DNA of 64,000 nucleotides from Morchella semilibera (lineage: Eukaryota > Ascomycota > Pezizomycetes > Pezizales > Morchellaceae): assembly GCA_009192285.1 (NCBI GenBank), contig WBVU01000004.1, forward strand, positions 1,200,001 to 1,264,000, read 5' to 3'. The position numbers were made by a program, and so were the translations under genes. Below the pieces are notes generated by a model, which saw only the letters and a program-made list of their open reading frames with translations, searched no databases and was not told the DNA's origin. Positions within the stretch are counted from its first letter, which is position 1, and the number at the start of each line of letters is the position of its first letter. Shown piece after piece: positions 1 to 10,959 of the stretch.

Positions 1-1
1 G

Positions 2-1064
2 AAGGGCGATTCATTACCCTCAGGCGCAGGGCTGTCTGCACATGTTCGTCTTAGCAAAATAATGGGTGACGTTGTCAACAGTAAGTCATTAACTATGTGC
101 CCCAGTACCTGTGTTAGTTTCTAACTGCTTCAGGGGTTTACCGCGTCCGAAGAACAACCAATGGTTTTGGGAGGGAAATTGGCGATGTTGTCGGTGTAAT
201 TGAGAATATCCATAATGACCTGCGATCCTGGGAAGAAAGTCTTCCACCAGAACTTAAACTTATTAACGGTGTTGCTCGGGAACGTTCCGTTCTCCTCTTG
301 CACTTCCTATACAATCAGGTAATTGCACTCCACTCAGGAGATTGGTTTTTGTGACGCCTTATCTAATGTTGGTGAAGCTTCATATCTTAACAACCAGACC
401 CTCCCTCTTACTGGCAGCCAAACAACGGACAGCAGCCTTTTGTGTTTCTTCCGGAAAAATTCCTCAGATGCCACCACATATTGAACAGCACGTTATTATC
501 TGTTCAAATGCCGCTCGTCGGAATATAGCCTTAGGAAGACAGCTTGAATCTTCTGGGTGGATATCTCATCACTCTTTCACGGACTATCATTACCTCTTTA
601 ATGCAGCCATAATACTCTTGCTGAGTCGTCTATTTGGTCAAGAGATGCAAGAATGTACTTGTGCTACTGGTGCCTGCAGCACGCCAAGTAATGATGAAGA
701 TGACATACATTTTGTCATCACGCTCCTCTCTAGCCTCGGTGAAAGAGGTAATGAAGCGGCGGCTGCGAGCTCAAAGACAGCCTCAGAGCTTAGTTTCATT
801 GTGGAAAGAATGATTTCTGCGAGAGATAATACTCCCCCGGTTCCTGTCTCCCCACCAAGTCCAACCCCATACCCAAACCACGAAGTGTCAAATGTCGCTA
901 TCAATGGACAATTTGAGGTTCCTGGCTATTTTTCAAGCCACTACAGCGTTACAGGAAACCCTCCGGATCCGGTAATTGGTTACGCAACGAAACAGTTGTA
1001 CCATCAGAATCTTGAAGTCGAGGATGTTTATGCATGGCTTCAGAGTGGCCATTTCGATAGGTGA
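2..1064 (+). CDS. Fungal-specific transcription factor (Zn2Cys6 type), 3' part only
   Basis: This is the C-terminal part of a fungal binuclear-zinc transcription factor, cut by the window start, so the DNA-binding Zn cluster is not visible. Exons are 2-80, 134-318 and 378-1064; both introns (53 and 59 nt) have GT-AG ends and keep the frame. The first exon encodes HVRLSKIMGDVV, followed by LRSWEESLPPELKL and the LHFLYNQ / LHILTTRPSLL block. This is the classic 'middle homology region' (fungal_trans domain) thought to control activity and ligand response. After it comes a helical region with LFNAAIILLLSRL and a Pro/Ser-rich linker, ending in AWLQSGHFDR before the stop TGA. The family acts in the nucleus as pathway-specific regulator; the target genes cannot be inferred. 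Family call is strong, the exact member unknown. Confidence 0.85.
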
Positions 1065-4021
1065 TCTTTTTTTTTTTTCTCAGCGCGGAGCTCTTTTCAT
1101 AGGCGTTTTCATTTTGGTCTGTTGCATTTCTGTACCTCATCCGGGGAAACCCCATTCCCCACAATTTCCCCATACTTGAATTTTTTGATGTCTTTCCGCT
1201 ATGCCTGTAAGGAGAGCGGAGTTGAATTTTTTGAATGGCGTTAGAATCTCCTCAATATCTCGTTCTACCACATTCTTCCTTGTTTTATTTATATGCGTGT
1301 AATCGTGGACCCTGAGAAAAATTGTTTGCTGTGGCACCAAGAATTATGGGGGCCTATGGTTATTTCTTACATGGATTTTCGAAATTGTTTATAGTGGAGA
1401 TATGTATCGTTTTTCTGAGTTATCGAATTGTATTTGAGACTGAACTTGAATTTGTTGAGCAGAGCAAGGGCCTGTTTGTTTTTGTGTTTTGTAACTGGAG
1501 ATTATTGCGCTCCATAATGACTTAAAGCATAAAGAATGCCCCGTATGCGTACTTTCAAACTAATCTTTGTACATTGAGGTCGCATCCTTCCTTCGGGGTC
1601 TTGGGGTAGATATATACGAGTACCGTAGCACGGGCCCCCTAGATGGAATATTAGTAGGCTTAGAGCTAAAGATACCGGACCGATTTCACCCGACAAGGCA
1701 GAGTGTTTCAATTGTACCCATGCAAACAGGAGAGGTTAATTGGTGGCGGTTGAGCTTTAGTGGTCCTGTTTTCTATGTCGAGATGAAAGCGGGAGGAACG
1801 TATGTACGTATTTCAAGCAATCAAATTTTCTCCGGCCTAAATCCTAGCGTTTGCCTCCAGATTCATTTACCGTTTCTCCGAAATTATAATCGGCAATAAG
1901 TTAGCTTGTACAACGTTATGGCGAACAGCGTCGGTTTTTCTTTCTGCAGGTCCACTCCAAATTCATTCGGTAGCGCGTAACTGCATGGAACTTTCCGTAA
2001 TATGAAGTGTATCCAAACACATAGCTTTCGAATACAGCATCTTCCAGAGGAATGAATAGTCCACGAGGTAAAAGTGCTAAGTATCTAATGCAGGGACCGT
2101 GGCCCCATTAGCTACATGTAGTACGGATGCAAAGCTGGTCTCCCGCCCTAAAGCTCAATTGCTCTTTCTAGATTATTTCCAAAAGAAACGCTCTACATTA
2201 CCTGCAGATACTTCGGAGCCCTTTCCGGCTTCTCTTCCCCCGGTTCACCTTCTTGCAGTAAATCGTTTTATAGCCGGTAAATATTGAGCCCGCCTGATAT
2301 TCTCATCTGCTTGGCAACCGACCGTGTACTGCATGCCATTGGTCCTTCTTGGAATGGCGCTAGGGTGTGCGACCCGTTATCAAATACGGCAGCTCTTCTC
2401 CATGGCCAATAGAAGCATTCTGGTTTTGCCTAGAATATTAGGGTAGTTAGTGTTTTAAGACTCGACATAGAATAATCACACTCACCGCTCACGACGTCAT
2501 GATCACACTCTATCACTCGCTAGAGCGCAAAATACTCTGCCCTCTAAGCATAGGTTGAAGCAAAGAAACAATCTCCCAATAAAAGAACCTAGTTTGTCGA
2601 GACAGAATATGCGTAATTATAATCCCAGATGACCGTACGATAACTACCCCGCACGTTAGTGGGGCGAGTACGGGGTGATTGCAAAAACAAGAATTAATGC
2701 TTCATGTGTAGTACTACTTACTAGTCACGTCGAGGGAAAGCCCCATAAATAATTATCAGCATCATCTGCCTGATTCTGTATGCCACCAAGCAAAACAAAA
2801 AGATCTCAAGGACGAGGGGGGGGCGAGGGGGGGATAGCGGGAGGAAGGTTCTCACCTAGCGAAGACAGATCAGTCACTACATACTTCCAGTAGCCGCATA
2901 TACCCTGAATACGAAGTAGTGGCCATTGTCACATTCAGATATCTGGGCCCATGTTATTGAGTGTATTCCGTAGTGTAAGTGCATATAGCAAAAATTTCTA
3001 TCCCCCGCTGGTCATGAGAAGTGGATTAGGAATCGATATCGGCTGATGGGGCAAGCGGTATAGCATGAGAGTGTTACTATCACCGAGACTGGGGTCGAAA
3101 GGAAAAATATGTAGGTACACTCAGCCAACGTAACTACACGTAACAGTGTCTGTACTAGCCTACCAGCGCTTGACCTCATTCAACAACTCCGTTTAGGTAA
3201 ATGTACCCCGGATGTTGGAAAGTGATGTACTTTTTGACTAGACAACGCCCAAATACATGTACTTTATCACAATACAACAAAGTCGTACAGAACCTCTCTA
3301 CCATACCTGCATGTGGGTGCTGAGCATATACTTGATGAAGAGTACCTGTACACTCATATTTACCTTGAAATAGCCTGGTGTGGGAATTGATTCCCGTGTG
3401 GCTATGAAACCATCTTTCCAACACCCTGGGTACACTTCCGAATCTACAAGTAAAACATGTATCTACATGTAGTACTGGAATATCACTCGTTGCGTATAAT
3501 TTTTTTTTTTCGCCCGCACGCCAAAAGATAAGAGCTACAGTTTACGAAATTCTAATAGTGCTTAGAACCTTCTCGAAGCTAATACCCGGCCACGGTACCC
3601 GTCAAATTATATCAAACTGTCCAGGCGTTTATTTTGAGGCGCCTCGCCTTGCAGGATGAGTACCCTTAAAAAATAGAGTTAAATGGCAAGTCCCACAAGG
3701 CGATACTCTAAGTACCATTCTACAAGGTTACGCTGCAATGGAATGGAGGACAGAAAATTATAACCAGGGTTTTTTTTAAGGGAAGTTATAACCGTTAGCC
3801 GAAGCTTCAACTAGGTTCCCGAGTCCCCCCGTCCCTTAGCCGCAGCGAGAATATTCTTTTTTCTATGAAAACGATTCCGGGGGTATTTAGGAGCTGTAGA
3901 TATTGCTTCTGCATGGAACTTCGCTTGAAGGGGTAAATTTAGGCAATTCAGTCTAATTCTCAATTTCATTTGATTTATAACCAAACAAAAAACTTCATGG
4001 AACCTTTGTGGTCTTTATAAT
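1065..4021. other. Gene-poor intergenic region
   Basis: About 3 kb between the regulator and the peroxiredoxin. Open frames here (for example 1567-1899 and 3176-3424) are short, have no recognisable motifs and no supporting splice pattern. It contains three or more TACATGTA palindromes (one at 2112-2121, one near 3255, one at 3463-3472), a G-rich patch near 2815-2840 and short T runs near 3500 and 3770. No RNA gene or terminator could be recognised. Confidence 0.6.
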
Positions 4022-5043
4022 TTAATTCTTCAGGGTAGTAAACCTCAGGTATCTACACAGAGATTTCAGTAAATTTAAACACGAAAAGGAACGCGGTTTA
4101 AGGGAAACTTACGGCTTCAATACCCTAACGTTGTCCTTCCCAAACTTCGCCTTAGCATCCTCAGTAGAGACGCTTGGCGGCACAATCACATCTTGCCCAA
4201 CACTGTTCACCAGTTAATCAATCGTTTCCCACCACAAACCCGGACAGCTCTCTAAAATTTTACTCACGTCCAATCAATGGGAGTGGTAACTCCATTCTTA
4301 TCCGCAGTTTGCAAAGAGTCAACGACCCTCAAAACTTCTGCAGAGTTTCTTCCGGTGGAAGCTGGATACATCATCATCAATCTAATCTTCTTCTTGGGAT
4401 CAATGACGAAGACGCTTCTAATAGTGAACGCAATGCCCTTCTCATCGATGTTTTTCAAATCTTGCGAGTCAACCATATCATACAGCCATGCAACCTCTCT
4501 GCTCTCGTCAGCAATAATAGGGAAGCTCTGCTTTCCAGTGAATTCGCTGCCAGTGACTTCGTCAATGTCCTTGATCCATTTGTGGTGGCTCTCGAGCCCG
4601 TTGGCTGAGAGACCAATGAGCTTTACTCCACGCTTTGTGAACTCGGGCTGGAGCTTAGCGAATGCTCCAAGCTCGGTGGTGCAGACTGGGGTGAAATCGG
4701 CGGGGTGAGAAAAGAGAATTGCCCAGTTGTCACCAATGAACCTGTGCTACATTTTTAGATTTTTGTTTCCTGAGCAGTGTAGTACTAGTTAATGGGCTTA
4801 CTCGTGGAAGTTAATCTTGCCATGAGTAGTCTCCGCGGTGAAGTTAGGGGCCTCAGTACCGAGACGAAGACGAGGCTGTTCACCGGTCTTTGAGCCAGCA
4901 AGATTCTGGAGGGCTCTAATGGGAGCCACGGAGCGTTGGAATTGGGGACGGAATTGAAGAGGTGCCCGCACAATTGGGGTGGTGAGAAGCCCAGAGGAGG
5001 GGCGTAGAAGGGAACGAAGGGGTGCAGCAAATGAGGGGCGCAT
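4022..5043 (-). CDS. prx1: 1-Cys peroxiredoxin, mitochondrial type (Prx6/Prx1 group)
   Basis: A thiol peroxidase that reduces hydrogen peroxide and organic peroxides, predicted 278 aa. Exons (minus strand) are 5043-4802, 4741-4268, 4202-4113 and 4052-4022; coding length 837 nt, all introns GT-AG. The first ~45 residues are Arg/Ser/Pro-rich without acidic residues, as expected of a mitochondrial presequence. The peroxidatic motif HPADFTPVCTTELG places the active Cys at residue 101, and the Prx6-type C-terminal domain has TPIDW, DVIVPPSVSTEDAK and ends in KPYLRFTTLKN. The last nine residues lie in a 31-nt exon: reading through the donor at 4112 would give a protein ending at LKP, so the small exon is inferred from the conserved KPYLR ending. 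No resolving Cys is expected in the 1-Cys class. The gene is isolated; its upstream region carries no clear promoter motif that I can name. Confidence 0.9.
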
Positions 5044-7070
5044 TTTTGTGTTGATTGAGGTTATTTATTCGACCGTGAAGATTTGTAAATATCTAGATGA
5101 TGTTGATGGCGGGGCGAGAAAAAACCCTGGGCAGGTTTTGTCATACGTGCTACCCGATCACGCATCGCCTTATCACTTCCACTTCGTACTAGAAAAGTTA
5201 TTAACAGCTAATACTAAATCTCATGGAAACAACTTTTATTCTATAGTAACTCTACTACCCACTGAAAACGAAAGAAACAAATCGAAAGAATAAGCCAAAC
5301 AAACTGCATTGCATGATGCATAATCTTGCAGGAACATACATATGAATGATGACTAATCATTTGTGGAAGCTCTGTTCCCATTTAGCGTAAGTACCCCTGT
5401 ACCTACATCATGTCCTACTCGTCCCAATCGCAACTGTACGAAGAAAATTCTTTACAATATCACCTCTAACCGGGTCAGATGTGACGAAGTACATGTAGTT
5501 CTAAGCCCCCTCCCTACAATGCCAAAAAGACTCTAGATATGAGTGTGACGTTTTGATGAGTTTTCATTGGTGGAGTGATATCCTATGATGTGCTTGCTTT
5601 GTACCCACATGTACCACTTAACATGTACAGCCCCGTTCGAAAAGTCCTAGCACCCCCGGGTCAAAAGTACGAGGGTGTTTCTTCTATTTTCTAATTCTCC
5701 CATTACTATGACTATAATAACAGAGAGCTACAATGTCTTCATTACGGCCATACACATCAATTTTTGAGTATGGGCAGAAGAAATGGTTGTTGGTTGGTTA
5801 GAATTCATAAACAGATATAATATAGCAGGGTGCCGGGACTTTTCGAACAGGGCTGTACGTGTTAGTACCTACAGTAGTAGTGTCTACCGGATAATTCGTG
5901 GGCACATGTAACCCAGATGCGGCGTCCAGCGTCCACACGTACCTACCTACATGCTTTGGCCCTCCAGCCTCCATAGGTCAGGAAAAGGCCGGCGGCTCCC
6001 CCGAGGCCGTGAAGTTTGCTCTGGGATAAACATGTATTTATATACATGTCCCTACACCCCCAAAATATCATTGTAGATGTACCCACTGAGGATCACCCAT
6101 GGCCACCGAGAGACAGAAGGGTCGGAAAAGGATCAAGCACCAAACCCGACAACCGACACGACTATGGGAGGAAAAATTGGCATTTCCCCTCAGTAACCTA
6201 GAGATCTTAATTTTCCTACAAGTGATTAGCAGAAGACCACCTGGGATTGGTAATGTAAGCACCAGCATTTTTAGCACGCTTACATATATTGACACTAGCC
6301 TTGTGGCACCATTTGAGCTCGGGGTTAGGGTTTGACCAAACATACCGATCGAGGCCTGCCCACCGAGCCTGGTACGGAAGAATGAAAAGTATTCTTGGAT
6401 TTCTTGCTAGGCATAACAAACCATATATATTCCGGAAAGAATCGAGCCCTTGGTGGCTGCCGGATCACCCACCACAGTTAACCCTCGATCATGAACGTGT
6501 GTAAACTTCGGCGTTTGCAGCCAATCAGTCTATAGAAATTAGGAGATCTACTCCCATAATTGTACTAGCGCCTAGCCTAACGGTCTAATTCCCATACAAA
6601 AAAGATTCCTCTGCGGTTTACACACCCACCCCCTATGCCCCCTCGTGCCATATATCCACGGAATTTGATTAGAAGACACTGGTCTTTTCTTGCATATATA
6701 CATAGTTCTTGTGGCTTGCGTCGTAAACCAACCATACACCTACCAGAAGTGAGCAGTCTCTCCCAACGGAACTTCACGGTAGTCTAATACTGTAACTACG
6801 ACGTCATGTCGAAAATCTCCATCATGAGCCCGCACTCAATCGAGTGATAGCCCATGAACCTGACCCCCCGAACCTTTACAATCCACCTAACCCAAAGCCT
6901 AGAGTAAACCACCTTTATTACCATAAAAAAAAGAATTCAAACCAGCTAGTTAGCAAGATAATTATCCCCCCTATTTATGCACCCACAAACGCCGCCTCCC
7001 AATATTTAACGGCATAAAAACACACATATAGGCAACAAAAAAAAAGAATGAAAAGAAAGTCCCAGCACCA
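5044..7070. other. Intergenic region with MITE
   Basis: About 2 kb separating the 1-Cys peroxiredoxin from the GH128 gene (upstream of the former, downstream of the latter). Apart from the MITE at 5628-5855 it holds several ACATGTA motifs (near 5490, 5609, 5622, 5905 and 6030). Short open frames such as 6068-6343 and 6577-6777 show no protein-family signature and are treated as chance. Confidence 0.55.
5628..5855. mobile_element. MITE family 1, apparently complete copy (TA target duplication)
   Basis: A 228-bp non-coding element. Its ends are inverted repeats of about 28 bp: the left end reads CAGCCCCGTTCGAAAAGTCC and the right end reads the reverse complement of CAGCCCTGTTCGAAAAGTCC, continuing inward to CACCC, with about three mismatches in all. 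It is flanked by TA on both sides (5626-5627 and 5856-5857), the target duplication of Tc1/mariner-type transposition. There is no open frame for a transposase, so it is a non-autonomous element. Two degraded relatives occur at 19091-19298 and 24684-24785. Confidence 0.85.
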
Positions 7071-8089
7071 TCAAAGCATCCCCAAAACCACGGCCCCCAC
7101 CCCCATGCCAATCACCAATCTCCACTGCACCCCCGCCGCCCCCGACGCCGCTCCCGACGCCGCCCCATCAACGCCCAAATACCATCTCCCAATGTCCGTC
7201 AGCTTGCCATTATCATCGAGCATTGCCCCGCTGGGGCCCACGTTGCTAACGTCGGCGCGGAAGGAGCCAAACCAGCTGTATCTCTCGACGTAGTCGAGGC
7301 CGTCGAGATAGCTCATGGTTGCGTTAAAGAAGTCTTCCGTTGTTTGCCTTTTAGTGGGTGGGCTGTTAGTATATATATATATATTGATACTTGGATGAAA
7401 AGAGGGGGGGCAAGGGCCGGGGGACAAACAGGTCCTGGTGGGCATATCCTAGCTCTGTGATCCACAGCTTCTTATCCGGGAACGTGGCGTGGTAGTTCCC
7501 CAAATGCGAGGCCAGTCCCTCGAAATTACCATACCAATGGACCGGTATGAAATCAAACGTGCAGTCACCGCACGCCGCAAAGAAGCTACCATCCTCAGAA
7601 TTAGCCCTGCGACAGCAAACCCAAATTTAAATTAACTACTCACCTCTTCAACCAATCCATCCCCCACGGCGCACTACTCACTGCCGGCGCCCCCAGCTTC
7701 ACCATCCCCTTCAGCGGCTCTATATCACTCCGCCAGATCTCTGCCGCGCGCTCCGGCGTAATGGCTGAGCCACCGACGTCGAGCGACATCTCGGGCTCGT
7801 TGAAGCCGAGGACGTAGTTGACTGCGGGGAGTTGTGCCGTTACGTCGGCGATGAAGGTGTTGGGGTGGTCGCCCCAGAGCATGGGTACAAACTCGAGGTT
7901 TGTGATGGCATTGGAGGGCTGCGATTGGTAGGTGTAGTACCAGGTGATGGAGGTGTCGGTGGAGAGGAGGGCTTGGTCGTCGCTGGGGTTTGTCGGGGAA
8001 AAGTAGATGAGGCCGCGTTTCGAGGACTGGGCACAGAGAGGAGTGGATAGGAGGAGGAGAAGGAAAAGAGGTAATAGTAGTGGCAACAT
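7071..8089 (-). CDS. GH128 glycoside hydrolase (Asl1-like), GPI-anchor-like C-terminus
   Basis: Secreted beta-1,3-glucan hydrolase family, predicted 299 aa. Exons (minus) are 8089-7644, 7606-7430 and 7347-7071; coding length 900 nt. A Leu-rich signal peptide covers residues 1-20 (ending near LCAQSS). Family motifs follow in order: KRGLIYFSP, FVPMLWGD, VLGFNEPEM (containing the acid/base Glu of the NEP motif), WGMDWLKR, FDFIPVHWYGNF, LWITELGYA (nucleophile Glu) and YSWFGSFR. The C-terminus has a small-residue stretch (GAASGAASGAAG) followed by a hydrophobic tail, consistent with GPI anchoring to membrane or wall. The first intron is only 37 nt, unusually short. The second (82 nt) contains a TA repeat and a CTAAC branch site. 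The role is inferred to be remodelling of fungal wall glucan. Confidence 0.88.
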
Positions 8090-8878
8090 TGTAGAGTGAT
8101 GTAAGTATTAAATTAGTTGTTAACTTGTTTGTGTGTAGTTTTATTTGAAGTATTAAGTACTGTCTGTGTAGAGAAGAGTATCAAATGTTTCACGAGAAGT
8201 ACCAACCAAGGTGTATTGAGGACAGGTATTATTAAGTTTCTAATTATCAGGCTGGAGGGGGGACGCAAAGCTTCTTATTTAACGACTTTGAGTTCCATCA
8301 AGCCAGTTCTCCAGGCGCAGTACCTACATACATTTACTAACTCTCTGTTTCGCCCTGTCGCCTCCCGTTTCGCCTCCCGAAGTGTCTATCAATTCTTGGT
8401 AACCGTGTAATATTTCCAAGATCTTGGACCCAGCTCCTGGTTGGCTGCCATATCGCGTGTAGCTGCAGATCACTGTATTTATTATTCCCAGGATGTTCTT
8501 GTTTTCTTCTACACGGAAAAGAAAAAAATAAGGTATGTACTCCAGTCGGGTAGACTATTTTACTTTAGCTACACCTTGCGGATGGGCCTAAATTTGGTCT
8601 AGGGCTGTAATTGGCTGGTTGCGCTGGGCTGAAACCTTTTGACATCCAGGGCCAGGTACCGCGCGTATGAAGTTTGCAGCCCGCTGTTAAGGCTGGGGTG
8701 GGTGAGCACACTCTGTGACAGTAGTGGCGGTAAAGAAGTGACATGACAGGCGATCTAAAACAAGATAAATATAAGTAGAAGTACATCCCCGTTTCACACC
8801 AAGAGTTCCGGGGTAATACATGTAGTAACAGGGATCGGAAAATTAATAAGCTGTAATATAGTTGTTAATTGGCATGTA

Positions 8879-8900
8879 GAGCAGAGCAGAGCAGAGCAGA
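8879..8900. repeat. GCAGA pentanucleotide microsatellite
   Basis: About four copies of the pentamer GCAGA in the divergent promoter region. Slippage-prone simple repeat with no evident function. Confidence 0.8.
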
Positions 8901-9138
8901 GTGGTGCTGATCTTTCAATGCCTGCATTCATTATTCCTTGTTTGCTCGCTGACTGACTCACGCAGTACCTACATTTACTGCCCCCCAAATGAATTTCTAC
9001 CACAATGGTCGAAAACTTGGATGTAGATGCTGTCGTCCTCTACCCCCCCACTTTCAATCTGGCCTGGCCGTTAAAGTAAATGTCATGTAATGCTATTACC
9101 TACCTCTACCTACTTCTACCTACATGTAGTCCAACACT

Positions 9139-9146
9139 TATAAAAG
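9139..9146 (+). promoter_or_regulatory. TATA-like box of HAD hydrolase gene
   Basis: TATAAAAG lies 104 bp upstream of the ATG at 9250, a plausible distance for a fungal TATA box. A TACATGTA palindrome lies just upstream at 9121-9128. Assignment by sequence match and position only. Confidence 0.45.
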
Positions 9147-9249
9147 CCATACTGAAACCCTCTCGTGCATCACGATCCACAAAGGCCCTCATCTCGCAAT
9201 CTTTATAGTACGTAGCTCTAGCTAGATCAATATCCCAACCCAACCCACA

Positions 9250-10011
9250 ATGTCCACCACCGACACCCCCTCTCTCGAGCCCTTCAAGCTCCTCTCCTTC
9301 GACGTCTATGGCACCCTAATCGACTGGGAAAGCGGCCTCTACGCCGCCGCCCAACCCCTGCTGGAGCACTACTCGCCCACGACCACCACCCTCTCCCGCG
9401 AGGAGTTCATCAACCTCTACAACACCCTCGAGGGCTCCCAGCAGAAGGAGACCCCCGACATGAAGTACTCGGAAATTCTCTCGACCGTGTACCTGCAGCT
9501 CGCGTCGGCGCTGTCGCTCCCCGAGCCGTCGCGGGAGGAGGCGGACGCCTTTGGCGCCTCGATCAAGGACTGGAAGGCGTTCCCGGACACGGCGGATGCG
9601 CTGCGCAGACTCAAAAAGTACTTCAAGCTCGTGGTGCTGAGCAATGTCGACCGCGACTCGTTTGCGTCGTCGCTGCCGCAACTGGGTGGGGAGGGGGTGT
9701 TTGATGCAATCTTGACAGCGCAGGATATTGGCAGCTATAAGCCGGATTTGAGGAACTTTGAGTATTTGCTCAAGGAGGTTAAGGATAGGTTTGGTGTGGA
9801 GAAGGAGCAGGTGCTGCATACTGCGCAGAGTCTGCATCATGATCATGTCCCGGCGGAGACTATGAAGATTAGGAGCGCTTGGATCAGCAGGAAGGGGGCA
9901 ACAATTGGGGCACAGGATAGAGAGTTTGTAAAGGTGGGCGCATGGGAATGGAGGTTTAATACGTTGGGTGAAATGGCAGATGAGGTAGAGAAAAGACTTG
10001 GGGGTGTTTAA
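9250..10011 (+). CDS. HAD-superfamily hydrolase, haloacid dehalogenase type II-like
   Basis: Intronless gene for a 253-aa cytosolic hydrolase. The four HAD motifs are present: nucleophile Asp18 in LLSFDVYGTL, motif II LVVLSNVDRD, motif III Lys in IGSYKPDLRNF, and motif IV around TAQSLHHDHVPA. The spacing and the DVYGTL form match (S)-2-haloacid dehalogenases, but many fungal members of this subfamily have unknown natural substrates, so dehalogenase activity is only a family label. The start ATG follows a CA-rich leader (CCCACAATG). Codon use changes inside the gene: C-ending codons dominate up to about 9690, then G/T-ending codons take over with strong C depletion. It is convergent with the Prx5-type gene 276 bp downstream. 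Confidence 0.88.
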   Translation: MSTTDTPSLEPFKLLSFDVYGTLIDWESGLYAAAQPLLEHYSPTTTTLSREEFINLYNTLEGSQQKETPDMKYSEILSTVYLQLASALSLPEPSREEADAFGASIKDWKAFPDTADALRRLKKYFKLVVLSNVDRDSFASSLPQLGGEGVFDAILTAQDIGSYKPDLRNFEYLLKEVKDRFGVEKEQVLHTAQSLHHDHVPAETMKIRSAWISRKGATIGAQDREFVKVGAWEWRFNTLGEMADEVEKRLGGV

Positions 10012-10287
10012 TATAGAGCTTTTTTAAGTCTATGGACCATATAACATTGCGATTAATAAATTCCAATTCGCTAGATGCAATTTCATAAACATTCTTAATC
10101 AATTCAGAGCATTGCCTTTAAACAGCTGTTATAGAAAGGCAACTTATCTGGCCAAATCGTCAAAGCATTCAATCAAGCTCAAAGATCAATTACTGGGGAA
10201 AAAACAGAAAAAAGCACGAGTAGATCAAAAAAGCAATGGTTATTTCAATTAATGATATCTACCGCTTATTTAATCAGATTCGAACCT

Positions 10288-10959
10288 TTACAAACTGGCA
10301 AGAACCTTTTCGGCAGCAGTAACAGTAATGCTCGGAGCTTCATCCTCAACAGACAGGTTCTTAACCTTTCCATCCTCAACGACGAGGGCGAAGCGCTTGG
10401 AGCGGGCGCCCCCAAGCAGACCAGTAGCGTCAAAATCAAGCCCTAGAGACTTGATGAACTCACCTATATATATCAAGTTAGTCGGCTGATTACACGGCTG
10501 GGCGTGAATTGTGCTTACCGGTGCAGTCAGAGACGAAGTGAACCTTTGAGTCCTTTCCGAGCTCCTCCTTCCAGGCGTTGACGACGAACTTCGGGGTGGT
10601 TTCGTCAGTTCTATTGACCTATACAAAGCTAGAATAGATAATTTCTGTGGGGGAAACTCACGATGTCGTTCACGGCAACAATGTAGATGTCGCTAACACC
10701 CTTTGCGGCGAAGTCATCGTAACTGGAGAGGTATCCAGGGACCTGAGAGGAGCAGGGGGCTACAATTGGGTCAGATCAGACAATTGATAAAAAAAAAACG
10801 GATATTAGCTATAGAGGAGAGGGAATACGAACGGGTGAAAGCTCCAGGGACACCAACGATGATGTACTTTCCAGAGGCGGGAAAGACAACAGAGTTGCCG
10901 TCAGACTTCTCCCAGAGCGACTTGGGAGGAGCGGGGACAGAACTTCCAACGGAAACCAT
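10288..10959 (-). CDS. Peroxiredoxin, Prx5/AHP1 type
   Basis: A small thiol-dependent peroxidase of 166 aa. Exons (minus) are 10959-10833, 10759-10662, 10618-10519 and 10463-10288; coding length 501 nt. The peroxidatic loop VPGAFTPPCSSQVPGY puts the catalytic Cys at residue 45, and a second Cys at 107 in FVSDCTGEF may be the resolving Cys. Other family blocks are YIVAVND, RFALVVEDGKVK and ITVTAAEKVLASL at the C-terminus. There is no clear targeting signal and no terminal peroxisomal tripeptide (the protein ends ASL), so a cytosolic location is most likely. Intron 1 uses an unusual GTTCGT donor; the join restores the conserved FTP-PC sequence, which is why I accept it. Alkyl hydroperoxides are the usual substrates, with thioredoxin as reductant. 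Confidence 0.88.

Larger units (their letters stand above)
8090..9249. other. Divergent promoter region between GH128 and HAD hydrolase
   Basis: About 1.16 kb between two divergently transcribed genes, so it should carry both promoters. It includes a GCAGA pentamer repeat near 8879-8900, a TACATGTA copy near 8818, a CTACCTAC-rich tract ending in CTACATGTAG at 9120-9129, and a TATA-like box at 9139-9146. No coding potential was recognised. Confidence 0.55.

Noticed and set aside
1567-1899. 110-codon plus-strand open frame
   Set aside because: No motif and no plausible promoter or splice context; length is within chance for this composition.
10265-10290. tRNA B-box-like sequence GGTTCGAATC (minus strand)
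   Set aside because: It overlaps the 3' end of the Prx5-type gene; no A box, acceptor stem or anticodon arm could be built around it.
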